Shown: in pieces, positions 26,492 through 34,003 of the stretch
Numbering within the stretch: position 1 is the first letter of the stretch
Layout of the letters: each line of letters opens with the position of its first letter
DNA from: UBA8337 sp937907245
GTDB lineage: Bacteria > Pseudomonadota > Alphaproteobacteria > RS24
Length of the DNA: 64,000 bases
Assembly (NCBI GenBank): GCA_965219485.1
Contig: OZ244774.1
Location: 1,302,001 to 1,366,000, forward strand
Direction of reading: 5' to 3'
The notes under the pieces: generated by a model
Databases searched by the model: none
The model's input: the letters and a program-made list of their open reading frames with translations, nothing else
Told to the model about the DNA's origin: nothing
Program-made: the position numbers and the translations under genes

Positions 26492-27835
26492 CTAGCGGGC
26501 GGCCAATTCGGCCACAATATCGGCATGGCGTTTTGGCGATAGCGGGTAGTAATACATGCACGCCACCGAGGCCAAAATACCAAATAGTGGCACGCCGACG
26601 ATGATATAGCGCAAGCCATCCAAGGTTTGTGCGCTTTGCGCGCCGCCCGCTTGGTAGCCGATGAAATCTAGCAAAAGCCCCAGAATAACCGCGCTTAGGG
26701 CTACGGCCGCTTTTTGGGCAAATGTGATAAAGCCGAAAATCATCGCTTCCACGCGGTCGCCAGTTTTCCATTCCCCATACTCTACCGTGTCTGGCAACAT
26801 GCCCCAGAAGGTAACGGCAAAAGCTCCCGTGCCAAAGCCGATGGCGACATAATTCCACGTCACCATGGCGGCAGACGTGGCGGGGTTGAACAAGAAAGCG
26901 ACCAAGGCCAGACCAGCGCAAGCACTGCCAGCCATCCAGACAAAGCGCTTCGATGTTTTCAGCGTGAGGTATGTCCAGAAAGGAATGACCAAAAGACCCG
27001 TGGCGGCAAAAGCCATTAAGGCCGTAGAGCCCGCATCGCGATCGCCCAATTGATATTCGAAGTAATAAAGCAAGGTTTTGCCAATCACTGTGGTGCCCAA
27101 AACCATTAGCAATATGGAGGCGAACACAATGATAAATGGCGTATTTTGCGCCATGCCTGAAAAAGTTTTCTTCAAACTAAGAGCCGCAGGCGCATCTGGG
27201 GCTTCTGTGGGTTCGCGGCACAACCAGAAGCATAGCCATAAAACCAATGACGCCAGTCCGCCCGATATCATAGCCAGATACATAAAGGCCTGCGCATCCG
27301 TATCCGCGCGCTCTAGCAAAATACCCGCCAAAACCACCACGCTAAAGCCACCGAGATAGGCAAATACCATGCGCGCGCCGGCCATGCCCGCTCGGTCCTC
27401 TGAGTTTTGGGTCATCCGCGCCATTAAAGACGAGTAAGGCGTCGAGGCCATGGTGAAAACCAGTCGGAAAGCAAATTGCCCCGTTAACGCCATCACCGCC
27501 AGCATAGCAATGGATACCTCGCCCGGATGCCAAAACAGCAGCATATAGCTGAGCCCCAAAGGAATAGGCGTGAACAATAAATACGGGCGGTAGCGCCCCC
27601 AACGCGTGCGAGTGCGCTCTGCCACATAGCCCATGGCCGGGTCGGTAATCGCATCCCATAAAGATCCAATCGCATAGATGAGCCCTGCCATGGCATTGGG
27701 CAGCCCCAAAACATCGGTATAAAAATAAAACAGATAGAGGCTAATGCCCTGCCAATAGAGATTGAACGCAAAATCACCGCTGCCATAGCCGATTTTCTGT
27801 CCCCAGCTCAGTCTTTGTGTCGATATGCGGCTCAT
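26492..27835 (-). CDS. GPH-family (MelB-type) sugar:cation symporter
   Basis: 447 residues, 12 hydrophobic segments. The start matches the family: KIGYGSGDFAFNLYWQG, FYFYTDVLGL, DAITDPAMGYVAERTRTRWGRYRPYLL. The Asp residues in the first helices are those that bind Na+/H+ in MelB. It imports glycosides, pentosides or hexuronides. It stands alone and converges with the secreted metallohydrolase gene. Substrate not determinable. Confidence 0.9.
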   Translation of the reverse strand: MSRISTQRLSWGQKIGYGSGDFAFNLYWQGISLYLFYFYTDVLGLPNAMAGLIYAIGSLWDAITDPAMGYVAERTRTRWGRYRPYLLFTPIPLGLSYMLLFWHPGEVSIAMLAVMALTGQFAFRLVFTMASTPYSSLMARMTQNSEDRAGMAGARMVFAYLGGFSVVVLAGILLERADTDAQAFMYLAMISGGLASLVLWLCFWLCREPTEAPDAPAALSLKKTFSGMAQNTPFIIVFASILLMVLGTTVIGKTLLYYFEYQLGDRDAGSTALMAFAATGLLVIPFWTYLTLKTSKRFVWMAGSACAGLALVAFLFNPATSAAMVTWNYVAIGFGTGAFAVTFWGMLPDTVEYGEWKTGDRVEAMIFGFITFAQKAAVALSAVILGLLLDFIGYQAGGAQSAQTLDGLRYIIVGVPLFGILASVACMYYYPLSPKRHADIVAELAAR

Positions 27836-27951
27836 GGTTTGTCCCTCTCTAGGCGTAAGGTTTCAACCTAAACCTTGGCGCGCCAACGCGCGACAAAATT
27901 CGTTTTGCGTGGCTCTATGGACAAGCCCCAATCGAGACCTATGTAAGGGGT

Positions 27952-28197
27952 ATGGAAGAAGCCCAAATATCAGAAATCGTAGCGATGGCGTGGGATGACC
28001 TCACGGCTTTTGACATGATTGAACGCGAATATGGCCTGTCTGAAGCCCAAGTCATTCAGCTAATGCGCCGCCATATGAAAGCCTCTAGCTTTCGTATGTG
28101 GCGCAAACGCGTGTCGGGTCGCGCGGCCAAACATACGCAAAAATTGCGTCCCAAACCCAGCCCACAAGACCCCGACGAGCTATTCACTTCGGATTGA
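27952..28197 (+). CDS. TIGR03643-type small conserved protein
   Basis: 81 residues. The string AWDDLTAFDMIEREYGLSE and RRHMKASSFRMWRKRVSGR match what I recall of the TIGR03643/DUF2805 family of short proteins with an HTH-like shape and a basic C-terminal half; function is unknown. The ATG at 27952 is preceded by AAGGGGT. It stands alone. Confidence 0.75.
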   Translation: MEEAQISEIVAMAWDDLTAFDMIEREYGLSEAQVIQLMRRHMKASSFRMWRKRVSGRAAKHTQKLRPKPSPQDPDELFTSD

Positions 28198-28251
28198 CCC
28201 AATAGGTGACGATCTTTTTCGTATCGGCCACGCGGCCTGCGTGGCGAGGGA

Positions 28252-28908
28252 TTACCGGCTCGGGTTTTTATATCGCCGGTTAAAAATTGCCCAGCTCGAC
28301 CAGAAGAATACCGACAAGCCGACAGCCGTGAGTATGGCAGGCGTTGGGTCATCTAGAGAGCTGATAGAGCCCGCGTAAGCGACAATTATACAATAGGGGA
28401 TGACATTAATCGACCAGAGGCCGAGGAAAGTTAGAAAATTCATCCGTGTCAGCCCCGCCATACAGGCCGAAACTTCCGGCAAAACGGGCATGGCGCGAGA
28501 CAGTAAAATAATCACCGGCCCATGGCGGCGAAATGTTTCAGCCGCGGCTTCTCGCTGTTGTTCCTCTTTGACGATATGCACGACAAACCTATCGCCATAC
28601 CGCCGGCTTATCCAATACCCACATATGCCAGCGGCCATGAGGCCGAGCGCCCCAGCCAGGGCCGCGAAACCTGCGCCGATAAAATAGCCCGCCAGCAAAA
28701 GCGTCGCCAAAGTCGGGACGGTGAAAATCAAATCCGCAAACAGCAACCCCGCCACAAGGACGCCCACAAGAATTGGATCGGCTGTTTTCGCCGCCAGCAA
28801 CCAAGTCTCGATTTTAGCTACACTAAGCACGCCAGATGCATTCAGGACAAGGAACGTGCTGCTAAAGACGAGCGCCAACAGGGCCATAATTTTCAATAGT
28901 GGTTTCAT
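28252..28908 (-). CDS. TVP38/TMEM64 (VTT, DedA-like) membrane protein
   Basis: 218 residues. Several hydrophobic segments with FTVPTLATLLLAGYFIGAGFAAL, the amphipathic GICGYWISRRYGDRF and SRAMPVLPEVSACMAGLTRM, typical of the VTT domain. Members act in lipid flipping and envelope homeostasis. This is the last backbone gene before the first tRNA attachment site. Confidence 0.85.
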   Translation of the reverse strand: MKPLLKIMALLALVFSSTFLVLNASGVLSVAKIETWLLAAKTADPILVGVLVAGLLFADLIFTVPTLATLLLAGYFIGAGFAALAGALGLMAAGICGYWISRRYGDRFVVHIVKEEQQREAAAETFRRHGPVIILLSRAMPVLPEVSACMAGLTRMNFLTFLGLWSINVIPYCIIVAYAGSISSLDDPTPAILTAVGLSVFFWSSWAIFNRRYKNPSR

Positions 28909-29036
28909 CGCTCTTCTAGGCTGCCCTCAAAATACGTCATGGCACATAGCACGGCTTTATCAAATTTGCCTAGGAGAATGGAGTGCAGACGCGAATGGGT
29001 AGCGGACGCTAAAAGCACTCGCCAACTTGTTGGCGT

Positions 29037-29067
29037 TAGTGCGCCTCCAAAGGGACAAGGCGCACTA
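29037..29067. terminator. Strong hairpin upstream of the tRNA-Met fragment
   Basis: TAGTGCGCCT and AGGCGCACTA form a perfect 10-bp stem around an 11-nt loop. A smaller hairpin (CGCCAA/TTGGCG) lies just before it. There is no strong T run, so factor-independent termination is uncertain. Position suits the end of transcription from the former tRNA-Met gene, which would have read leftward. Confidence 0.4.
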
Positions 29068-29128
29068 GGCTAATAAATTAACAGTGCTTATAGTCTGCGC
29101 AAAGGAGCTATCAATTTTTTTTGAAAAT

Positions 29129-29172
29129 TGGTAGCGGAGGAGGGACTTGAACCCCCGACACGCGGATTATGA
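29129..29172 (-). other. tRNA-Met(CAT) 3' fragment, attachment site of a genomic island
   Basis: Read on the minus strand, these 44 bp are the 3' half of an elongator-type tRNA-Met(CAT): anticodon loop, variable loop, GGTTCAAGTCC T-loop, acceptor strand and encoded CCA. Identity ends inside the anticodon loop, a common crossover point for tyrosine integrases. The 5' half is absent to the right. A 3'-only copy at the chromosome side is expected at the far end of an island inserted in a tRNA gene, so the intact tRNA should lie beyond the window on the right. Confidence 0.75.
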
Positions 29173-29307
29173 TAAAACTGCTTAAACTTTTCCTATTTAA
29201 ATTCAGCTGTTTACAAGCACATAAATTAGGTGTGTTAAAAAGTGTGTTATGCGCTAGTTGGCATCCATACTTTCATCTCTGAGCCAATTCCCAGAGGTCC
29301 AGCATTG

Positions 29308-29649
29308 CTATTTAACCGTAAAGCTAAATGACCCTTTTAAGGGATGACCATCCGCACCAAGACCACGCCATTCGATTAGGTGGTTACCCATTCCTATCGG
29401 CGGAACAGGAATAGCGTAGTCAGATGCAAACCCGCTAAAGGCATCTTAATCGAGACTGACGCTCGGCTGATTGCCTTGGGTCATGCTGACCCGCGTCAGT
29501 CGAATGGCGCCCTTAAAATCCATAACAATCTCTGAAGGCGTTTTCGAGACGGTGGCCTCGTTGGCTGGTACAGTCGCCTCAAGCGGTGAGTGCGCAATGG
29601 CGTTTGTAGCCCACAAACTCACCATCGCGGTGAACATGATATGTTTCAT
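29308..29649 (-). pseudogene. copC: CopC/PcoC-like copper-binding protein with in-frame stop
   Basis: From the ATG at 29649 the protein has a signal peptide (ending NAIAHSPLEA) and the CopC start HSPLEATVPANEA. After 67 residues a TAA (29446-29448) interrupts it. The same frame then continues for 45 more residues with the typical CopC end (IEWRGLGADGHPLKGSFSF). A single base change in one codon thus splits a ~113-residue periplasmic copper carrier. It follows the cytochrome gene by 19 bp and is probably in the CueR-controlled transcript. It is either a recent pseudogene or a sequence error. Confidence 0.75.
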
Positions 29650-29668
29650 CGTTTGTCCCTTCATGCGA

Positions 29669-30103
29669 TCAGTTGATCCCATTGGCTCTTTGAAGTTCGC
29701 GTATGTAAGCGGTGATCATTTTGACGTCTCCACGGGTGACACCTTCAACAGCAGGCATGTTGCCGAAAGGCCAATGGTGCGCACGCACGCCTAATGCTGC
29801 GGCCCGCTGAAAGCTTTCATCGCCGTGATGGCTAGGTTCATAGATTTTGTGAACAAGTGGGGGCGCAACACCGTCTTTTCCCGCAGCGTTGACCCCGTGA
29901 CAAGCCGCACATTTTGCATTGAAGCCCACTTGACCGACTTTCGCTTTATCCGAAAAACTATCCGGCAGAATGACTTTAACCAATGCTGTGTCATCACTGC
30001 CAGAAGTTGTGCCTGCACTGACAGTTGGCTCGAATGTTGTCCAAAGCATGTAACTCGCCGCACCAACTACTAGTGCCATCGCTGTGGCGTAAAAAAGTTT
30101 CAT
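29669..30103 (-). CDS. Monohaem c-type cytochrome
   Basis: 144 residues. An N-terminal signal/anchor (MALVVGAASYML) leads to CAACH at residues 65-69, the covalent haem site; GNMPAV near 118 supplies the methionine ligand. It is exported to the periplasm as a soluble or anchored electron carrier. It is the first gene behind a promoter with a CueR-type operator (30134-30164), with copC next. A redox role in periplasmic copper handling is inferred. Confidence 0.88.
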   Translation of the reverse strand: MKLFYATAMALVVGAASYMLWTTFEPTVSAGTTSGSDDTALVKVILPDSFSDKAKVGQVGFNAKCAACHGVNAAGKDGVAPPLVHKIYEPSHHGDESFQRAAALGVRAHHWPFGNMPAVEGVTRGDVKMITAYIRELQRANGIN

Positions 30104-30133
30104 GTATTCTCTCGTGTTTTAAGTTGTTGAAGA

Positions 30134-30164
30134 AGCATACACCTTCCAGCAGGTGGAGGGTCAA
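30134..30164 (-). promoter_or_regulatory. MerR-type (CueR-like) promoter of cytochrome c-copC
   Basis: On the minus strand TTGACC (-35) and TATGCT (-10) are separated by exactly 19 bp, the over-long spacing that MerR-family activators correct. The spacer holds the dyad CTCCACCTGCTGGAAGG, similar to the CCTTCC/GGAAGG boxes bound by CueR. A CueR gene lies about 0.9 kb away, making it the likely activator in the presence of Cu+. Confidence 0.75.
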
Positions 30165-30175
30165 TCCTTTTCACA

Positions 30176-30925
30176 TCACAGATTTGAGAGCATCCACACA
30201 CCCATGCCAATCATCATGAGGTTCTCGGTCAGTGAGATAAACCCAAGTGGCACCTTACTATCGCCCCCAACACAGGCACACTTAAGTTCCCGCTTGTCGA
30301 GATAGACTGCCTTAAACACGCTGACAGCCCCAATTCCAGCCACAAGAAATGCCGCAGGAGCGGAGAGCCAAGTCAGCACGCCAGCCATCATTAGTAATCC
30401 AGACCCTGTTTCTACGAAGGGGTAGACGTATCCATATCGCACCCATCGCTGTGCCAGCAGGTCATAATTGAGAAACATGGTCGCAAAGCGTTCGACATCC
30501 TGAAGCTTTTGTAACCCTAGCAGCACCATGGAGATTGAGATAAACCATTCGATAGTTCGTCCAGAGAAGGGTGTCCCAAGCGCGACCCATGTCACGGCGA
30601 GTGCCATGAAGGCCGCGACCGAAAACAACATAATGACAGGCGTGTAGGTCAGGGTATCCCTGGCTTTAGTGGGCTTGCCAAAATATTCTCTTAGATCATC
30701 GAACCCCCCAATACGAACGCCGTCGATAAAGGTCTGTGGGGTCGTTGCAAGGCCATGCTTGGTCTTGAAGGCATCCACTTCTTCTCTGCTAGTCAAATGG
30801 CGATCTTCCACCTCGTATCCCTCGCGTTCCAGCAAATCCTTGGATTTCAGACCGTGAGGGCACATACGATCCGACATTACCATGCGATGGAGTGTTGCTA
30901 TTTTGGTAGCCTTATTTCTTGGCAT
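30176..30925 (-). CDS. Glutaredoxin-like/MauE-DoxX membrane redox fusion
   Basis: 249 residues from the ATG at 30925. Residues ~1-80 are a glutaredoxin-like thioredoxin fold (MCPHGLKSKDLLEREGYEV; TTPQTFIDGVRIGG with cis-Pro). The active site is CPHG, with a single cysteine C22, instead of CPYC. Residues ~90-249 are a four-helix MauE/DoxX membrane domain ending in LKCACVGG, whose CxC could relay disulfides. The protein is at the inner membrane. A CueR-type promoter faces it, so expression is likely copper-induced. Function in copper stress is inference. Confidence 0.82.
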   Translation of the reverse strand: MPRNKATKIATLHRMVMSDRMCPHGLKSKDLLEREGYEVEDRHLTSREEVDAFKTKHGLATTPQTFIDGVRIGGFDDLREYFGKPTKARDTLTYTPVIMLFSVAAFMALAVTWVALGTPFSGRTIEWFISISMVLLGLQKLQDVERFATMFLNYDLLAQRWVRYGYVYPFVETGSGLLMMAGVLTWLSAPAAFLVAGIGAVSVFKAVYLDKRELKCACVGGDSKVPLGFISLTENLMMIGMGVWMLSNL

Positions 30926-30978
30926 TTCATTTACCCTTTCATCGGTCTTTGCGAAGTCGTTGCACCTATTTGGACTAT

Positions 30979-31009
30979 CATTTAGTCTTTCCAGCAACTG
31001 GAAGGTCAA
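30979..31009 (-). promoter_or_regulatory. CueR-type promoter of the glutaredoxin-MauE gene
   Basis: On the minus strand TTGACC and TAAATG flank a 19-bp spacer with the dyad CTTTCCAGCAACTGGAAGG (read on plus). This is the classic MerR operator geometry. On the plus strand a TTGCAC (30960-30965) and TAGTCT (30983-30988) with 17-bp spacing could serve the cueR gene, so one bound regulator would control both directions. Confidence 0.75.
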
Positions 31010-31020
31010 GGAGGATTTGC

Positions 31021-31404
31021 ATGAACATTTCTGCTGCATCCAAGGCGGCTGGCTTGCCCGTCAAAACAGTTCGCTACTATGCAGATATCGGTTTGGTAAG
31101 CGCACCATCACGATCAGATACCGGGTACCGCACCTACGATGATGCATCAGTCCGAAAGCTAATATTTATAAGACGATCCCGCGCGTTTGGCTTTACCATT
31201 GAAGAGTGTCGCGAGCTTCTTGACCTATACCAGGATCAAGATCGCACTAGCGCGGAGGTAAAGCGCATCGCATCTAAACGACTAGAAGAACTCGAAGAAA
31301 AGCAGCGAGAACTAAAGTCGCTCCACGACGAGCTGGCACACTTGGTCAAAACGTGTCGTGGAGACCATCGCCCTGATTGTCCAATCATCGACTATCTCGG
31401 ATAA
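31021..31404 (+). CDS. cueR: CueR-type copper-responsive MerR regulator
   Basis: 127 residues from the ATG at 31021, with AAGGAGG upstream. The N-terminal winged helix (AASKAAGLPVKTVRYYADIGLV) is followed by the dimer coiled coil and the metal loop CRGDHRPDC. The cysteines fall at C112 and C120, the same numbers and spacing as the Cu+/Ag+ ligands of E. coli CueR. It should activate the two 19-bp-spacer promoters at 30134-30164 and 30979-31009 when Cu+ rises. Confidence 0.93.
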   Translation: MNISAASKAAGLPVKTVRYYADIGLVSAPSRSDTGYRTYDDASVRKLIFIRRSRAFGFTIEECRELLDLYQDQDRTSAEVKRIASKRLEELEEKQRELKSLHDELAHLVKTCRGDHRPDCPIIDYLG

Positions 31405-31712
31405 TTAACGACCTTATGCTGGTAGCCTTCAGTCGAGTATTGAAAATAAAGACTTATTTAAGAACGTTGCGGCTTGTCGCGCCAACATCCGCTAAGTGTC
31501 AAAAACCGAGTAGAGCCTGACACTCACTGTCCCGAACTATGTTACGACAAAACTCCGCCAACACAGTGTTCGCAACACAGCACTAGCCAACACTGTGTTC
31601 AACACCGTGATTCAGCGCTTTAAATACTCAGCAACGACGGAATGGAAAACCCTTTTTGTTGTTCCTAGTCATTTGAGGGGCACATCGCAAATAGCGTAGT
31701 TGGTTCGTAATA
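31405..31712. other. Gene-free stretch with paired palindromes
   Basis: No coding frame is supported in these 308 bp between two convergent regulators. At 31560-31570 and 31589-31599 are AACACAGTGTT and AACACTGTGTT, each a near-perfect dyad and exact reverse complements of one another, both within a longer CCAACAC-GTGTTC context. They could be a recombinase or regulator site. Nothing else is recognised. Confidence 0.5.
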
Positions 31713-32168
31713 TCATCGCGGTCCCCGTGATTTGGCCGTGGGATGTCTCTCGTTCAAACAATTCGAATGATCAGCCAGAACCTCAATGATCCGGCATTCC
31801 GCAACTTTCCCGCCACCACACTCGCGGACCATGCGCTTCAATTCCCGTTCCATAGAGCGCAGGCGGCCCAAGCGTTCCTGGACACCGTGCAGGTGCTCGC
31901 GTGCGATGGCGTCCACTTGTTCACACGACTGTTCGGGCTGATCCGAAAACGACAGCAATTGGCGAATATCGTCCAGACTGAAACCCAGCTCCCGGCTGTG
32001 ACGGATAAAGATCAGCCTCGAGGCCTGATCTTCTGAATAGATGCGCCGATTGCCGCTGGTGCGCCTCGTATCCGGCAACAGACCGATTTTCTCGTAGTGC
32101 CGAATGATCTGGACAGTGCAACCAGCTCTTTCTGCCAGTTCGCCAATTGAAATATCTCTTACGTTCAT
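31713..32168 (-). CDS. CadR/PbrR-type divalent-metal MerR regulator
   Basis: 151 residues from the ATG at 32168 (a TTG one codon earlier is possible). Winged helix ISIGELAERAGCTVQIIRHYEKIGLLP, then a coiled coil with C82 and a metal loop with C117 and C125 (ECGGGKVAEC). A Cys in the coil plus two in the loop is the CadR/PbrR/ZntR pattern for Cd2+, Pb2+ or Zn2+, unlike CueR. It is divergent from a CDF exporter-Dsb-SCO-LspA operon and should activate it through the promoter at 32181-32211. Confidence 0.88.
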   Translation of the reverse strand: MNVRDISIGELAERAGCTVQIIRHYEKIGLLPDTRRTSGNRRIYSEDQASRLIFIRHSRELGFSLDDIRQLLSFSDQPEQSCEQVDAIAREHLHGVQERLGRLRSMERELKRMVRECGGGKVAECRIIEVLADHSNCLNERHPTAKSRGPR

Positions 32169-32180
32169 CAAATTTTCCTC

Positions 32181-32211
32181 TTGCTCCTACAACGATTGTA
32201 GATATTAGTAT
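32181..32211 (+). promoter_or_regulatory. MerR-type promoter with 19-bp spacer
   Basis: TTGCTC (-35) and TAGTAT (-10) are 19 bp apart. The spacer holds CTACAA-CGA-TTGTAG, a perfect 6-bp dyad. It lies between the divergent CadR/PbrR-type gene and the CDF exporter and reads toward the exporter. This is the expected target for the adjacent regulator. Confidence 0.75.
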
Positions 32212-32283
32212 CTCAGACTAGAGGCTTTCAAGGCGTCGTTCAATTGGATGACAAGCCTCGATAATGAATTACAGGAGCAAGGT

Positions 32284-32919
32284 ATGAGTGCAAGTTGCTG
32301 CGGACAAGATGCCCAATTCGACGGCGTTTCCGCCGCATTCAAGCGGGCATTGTGGATCGTCATCGCCATCAACGGCGCTATGTTCATCGTTGAGATGGCG
32401 GCGGGCGCTTTCGCGGGGTCGAAGGCGCTGCAGGCGGACGCCCTCGATTTCCTCGGCGATACGACCACTTACGCCATCAGCCTCTACGTCATCGGCATGG
32501 CCCTGCACGTCCGCGCGACGGCGGCACTCATCAAGGGGCTCAGCCTTGCGGCCATGGGGCTATGGGTATTTGGATCGACCGCTTATCAAGTTCTCGTCCT
32601 CGGCGTGCCGTCCGCGACAGTCATGGGCGGTGTCGGGTTGTTGGCGCTTTTGGCAAACCTTGCAAGCGTCGTCCTTCTCATGCGATTCAAGGACGGCGAC
32701 GCGAACGTTCGCTCCGTCTGGCTCTGCAGCCGCAACGACGCCATCGGAAATGTGGCCGTCATCGGGGCGGCAGCCGGTGTCTATTTTACCGGGACTGCGT
32801 GGCCAGACCTTATTGTCGCCGCTCTCATGGCCGGCCTGTTCCTCTGGTCGGCCACGCAGATCGTGCGTCAGGCGTGGGGAGAAATGCAACATTGTGCCGT
32901 TCCCGCGACGGGCGAGTGA
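32284..32919 (+). CDS. Cation diffusion facilitator-type exporter
   Basis: 211 residues from the ATG at 32284 (CAGGAG upstream). Six hydrophobic segments; the TM2 metal site reads DALDFLGD (DxxxD, as in FieF/YiiP) and TM5 has NDAIGNV. A long cytoplasmic C-terminal domain is lacking, so it is shorter than typical CDF proteins (~300). The N-terminus SCCGQ may bind metal. It exports Zn2+, Cd2+ or Pb2+ by proton exchange. Control by the divergent MerR regulator is likely, and co-occurrence with LspA recalls lead-resistance (pbr) operons. Confidence 0.82.
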   Translation: MSASCCGQDAQFDGVSAAFKRALWIVIAINGAMFIVEMAAGAFAGSKALQADALDFLGDTTTYAISLYVIGMALHVRATAALIKGLSLAAMGLWVFGSTAYQVLVLGVPSATVMGGVGLLALLANLASVVLLMRFKDGDANVRSVWLCSRNDAIGNVAVIGAAAGVYFTGTAWPDLIVAALMAGLFLWSATQIVRQAWGEMQHCAVPATGE

Positions 32920-32933
32920 GGTCGGGTAGCACC

Positions 32934-33362
32934 ATGCAGAACACCTCCCATCAAACCAACGCCTTGTATCTCGCATGGCTGATTGCTTTGACCGCGACCC
33001 TCGGGGCCCTGTTCATCGGGGAAGTCATGGGACGAACACCCTGTGTTCTTTGCTGGTACCAACGGATCGCCATGTTTCCGCTGGCACTTATCCTGGGGCT
33101 TGCGAGTTTTCGAGCCGATCATGCGGTTCGGCACTACGTTATTCCTTTGGCATTGATTGGCGGCTTGATCGCACTTTGGCATAGCCTGCTTTTCGTCGGG
33201 ATCATCCCCGAACCAATTCAACCCTGTGAACGCAACGGACCATCATGCTCGGGAGAAGATCAAGTGCTGTTTGGCGTTCTGCCGCTACCGTACCTGTCCG
33301 TTTTCTCCTTCAGTGCCATCATTTTGTTGCTGACCGTTCCCTTTAGAAAGAGATCTTCATGA
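32934..33362 (+). CDS. dsbB: DsbB-type disulfide oxidoreductase
   Basis: 142 residues from the ATG at 32934; a longer reading is merely the out-of-frame shadow of the CDF gene. Four membrane helices. Cysteine pairs are C37/C40 in CVLCWYQR (quinone side) and a second pair in PIQPCERNGPSC. It reoxidises the DsbA partner with quinone. The gene overlaps the dsbA-like gene by 4 bp (ATGA). Confidence 0.92.
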   Translation: MQNTSHQTNALYLAWLIALTATLGALFIGEVMGRTPCVLCWYQRIAMFPLALILGLASFRADHAVRHYVIPLALIGGLIALWHSLLFVGIIPEPIQPCERNGPSCSGEDQVLFGVLPLPYLSVFSFSAIILLLTVPFRKRSS

Positions 33363-34003
33363 ACCGTCGAACCCTGATCATCGTGACCGCCGTAGTAGCA
33401 GTCGGACTATTTGCCATCGGTGGCCTTCTTTACTCCCCGACAAGCAAGGAAGTGGCGGTCACAAAACCAGTATCAAATGAAGCGCCGCTGGTAAGACCCC
33501 ATTCGCCGGTCTTTGGAGCAAAAGATGCGCCCGTCACCATCGTCGAATTCTTCGATCCCGCGTGCGAAGCATGCCGCGCCTTCCATCCCGTGGTGAAAAA
33601 GATACTTTCCGAGTTTCAGGGGAAAGTTCGCGTCGTGCTCAGATACACAGCGTTCCATCCACCATCGGAAGAAGCGATACGGATTCTAGAAGCTGCTCGC
33701 CTTCAGGGGAAGTTCGAGGTCGTTCTCGAGCGACTTCTTGAAACCCAACCTCGTTGGGCGCCACATGGGCGTCCGGCCGATAGTGCCTGGAGCCTGTTAG
33801 ACGGAACAGGCCTCGACGTGGAACGCGCCCGCCGCGATGCCAAACTCCCTGGCATCGTCGCCGTCTTGAACCAGGACACGGCCGACGTGAAGAACGTCGG
33901 CGTGACGGGGACACCGACATTCTTCGTCAACGGAAAACCGCTGCTCGACTTCGGCGAGCAGCAACTGCTCGATCTGGTTGAGGCAGAGGTGGCGTCAAAT
34001 TGA
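33359..34003 (+). CDS. DsbA-family thiol oxidoreductase
   Basis: 214 residues with an N-terminal membrane anchor/signal (LIIVTAVVAVGLFAIGG). The thioredoxin-fold active site is CEAC (C69, C72) in FFDPACEACRAF, with the cis-Pro loop VTGTPTFFVNG. It acts in the periplasm with the DsbB encoded just upstream, probably on the metal-handling proteins of the same operon. Overlaps the SCO-like gene by 4 bp. The CEAC dipeptide differs from CPHC of classic DsbA. Confidence 0.9.
   Translation: MNRRTLIIVTAVVAVGLFAIGGLLYSPTSKEVAVTKPVSNEAPLVRPHSPVFGAKDAPVTIVEFFDPACEACRAFHPVVKKILSEFQGKVRVVLRYTAFHPPSEEAIRILEAARLQGKFEVVLERLLETQPRWAPHGRPADSAWSLLDGTGLDVERARRDAKLPGIVAVLNQDTADVKNVGVTGTPTFFVNGKPLLDFGEQQLLDLVEAEVASN

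Noticed and set aside
29129..29172. A complete tRNA-Met gene
   Set aside because: Only the 3' half is present; identity ends in the anticodon loop, so it is an attachment fragment.
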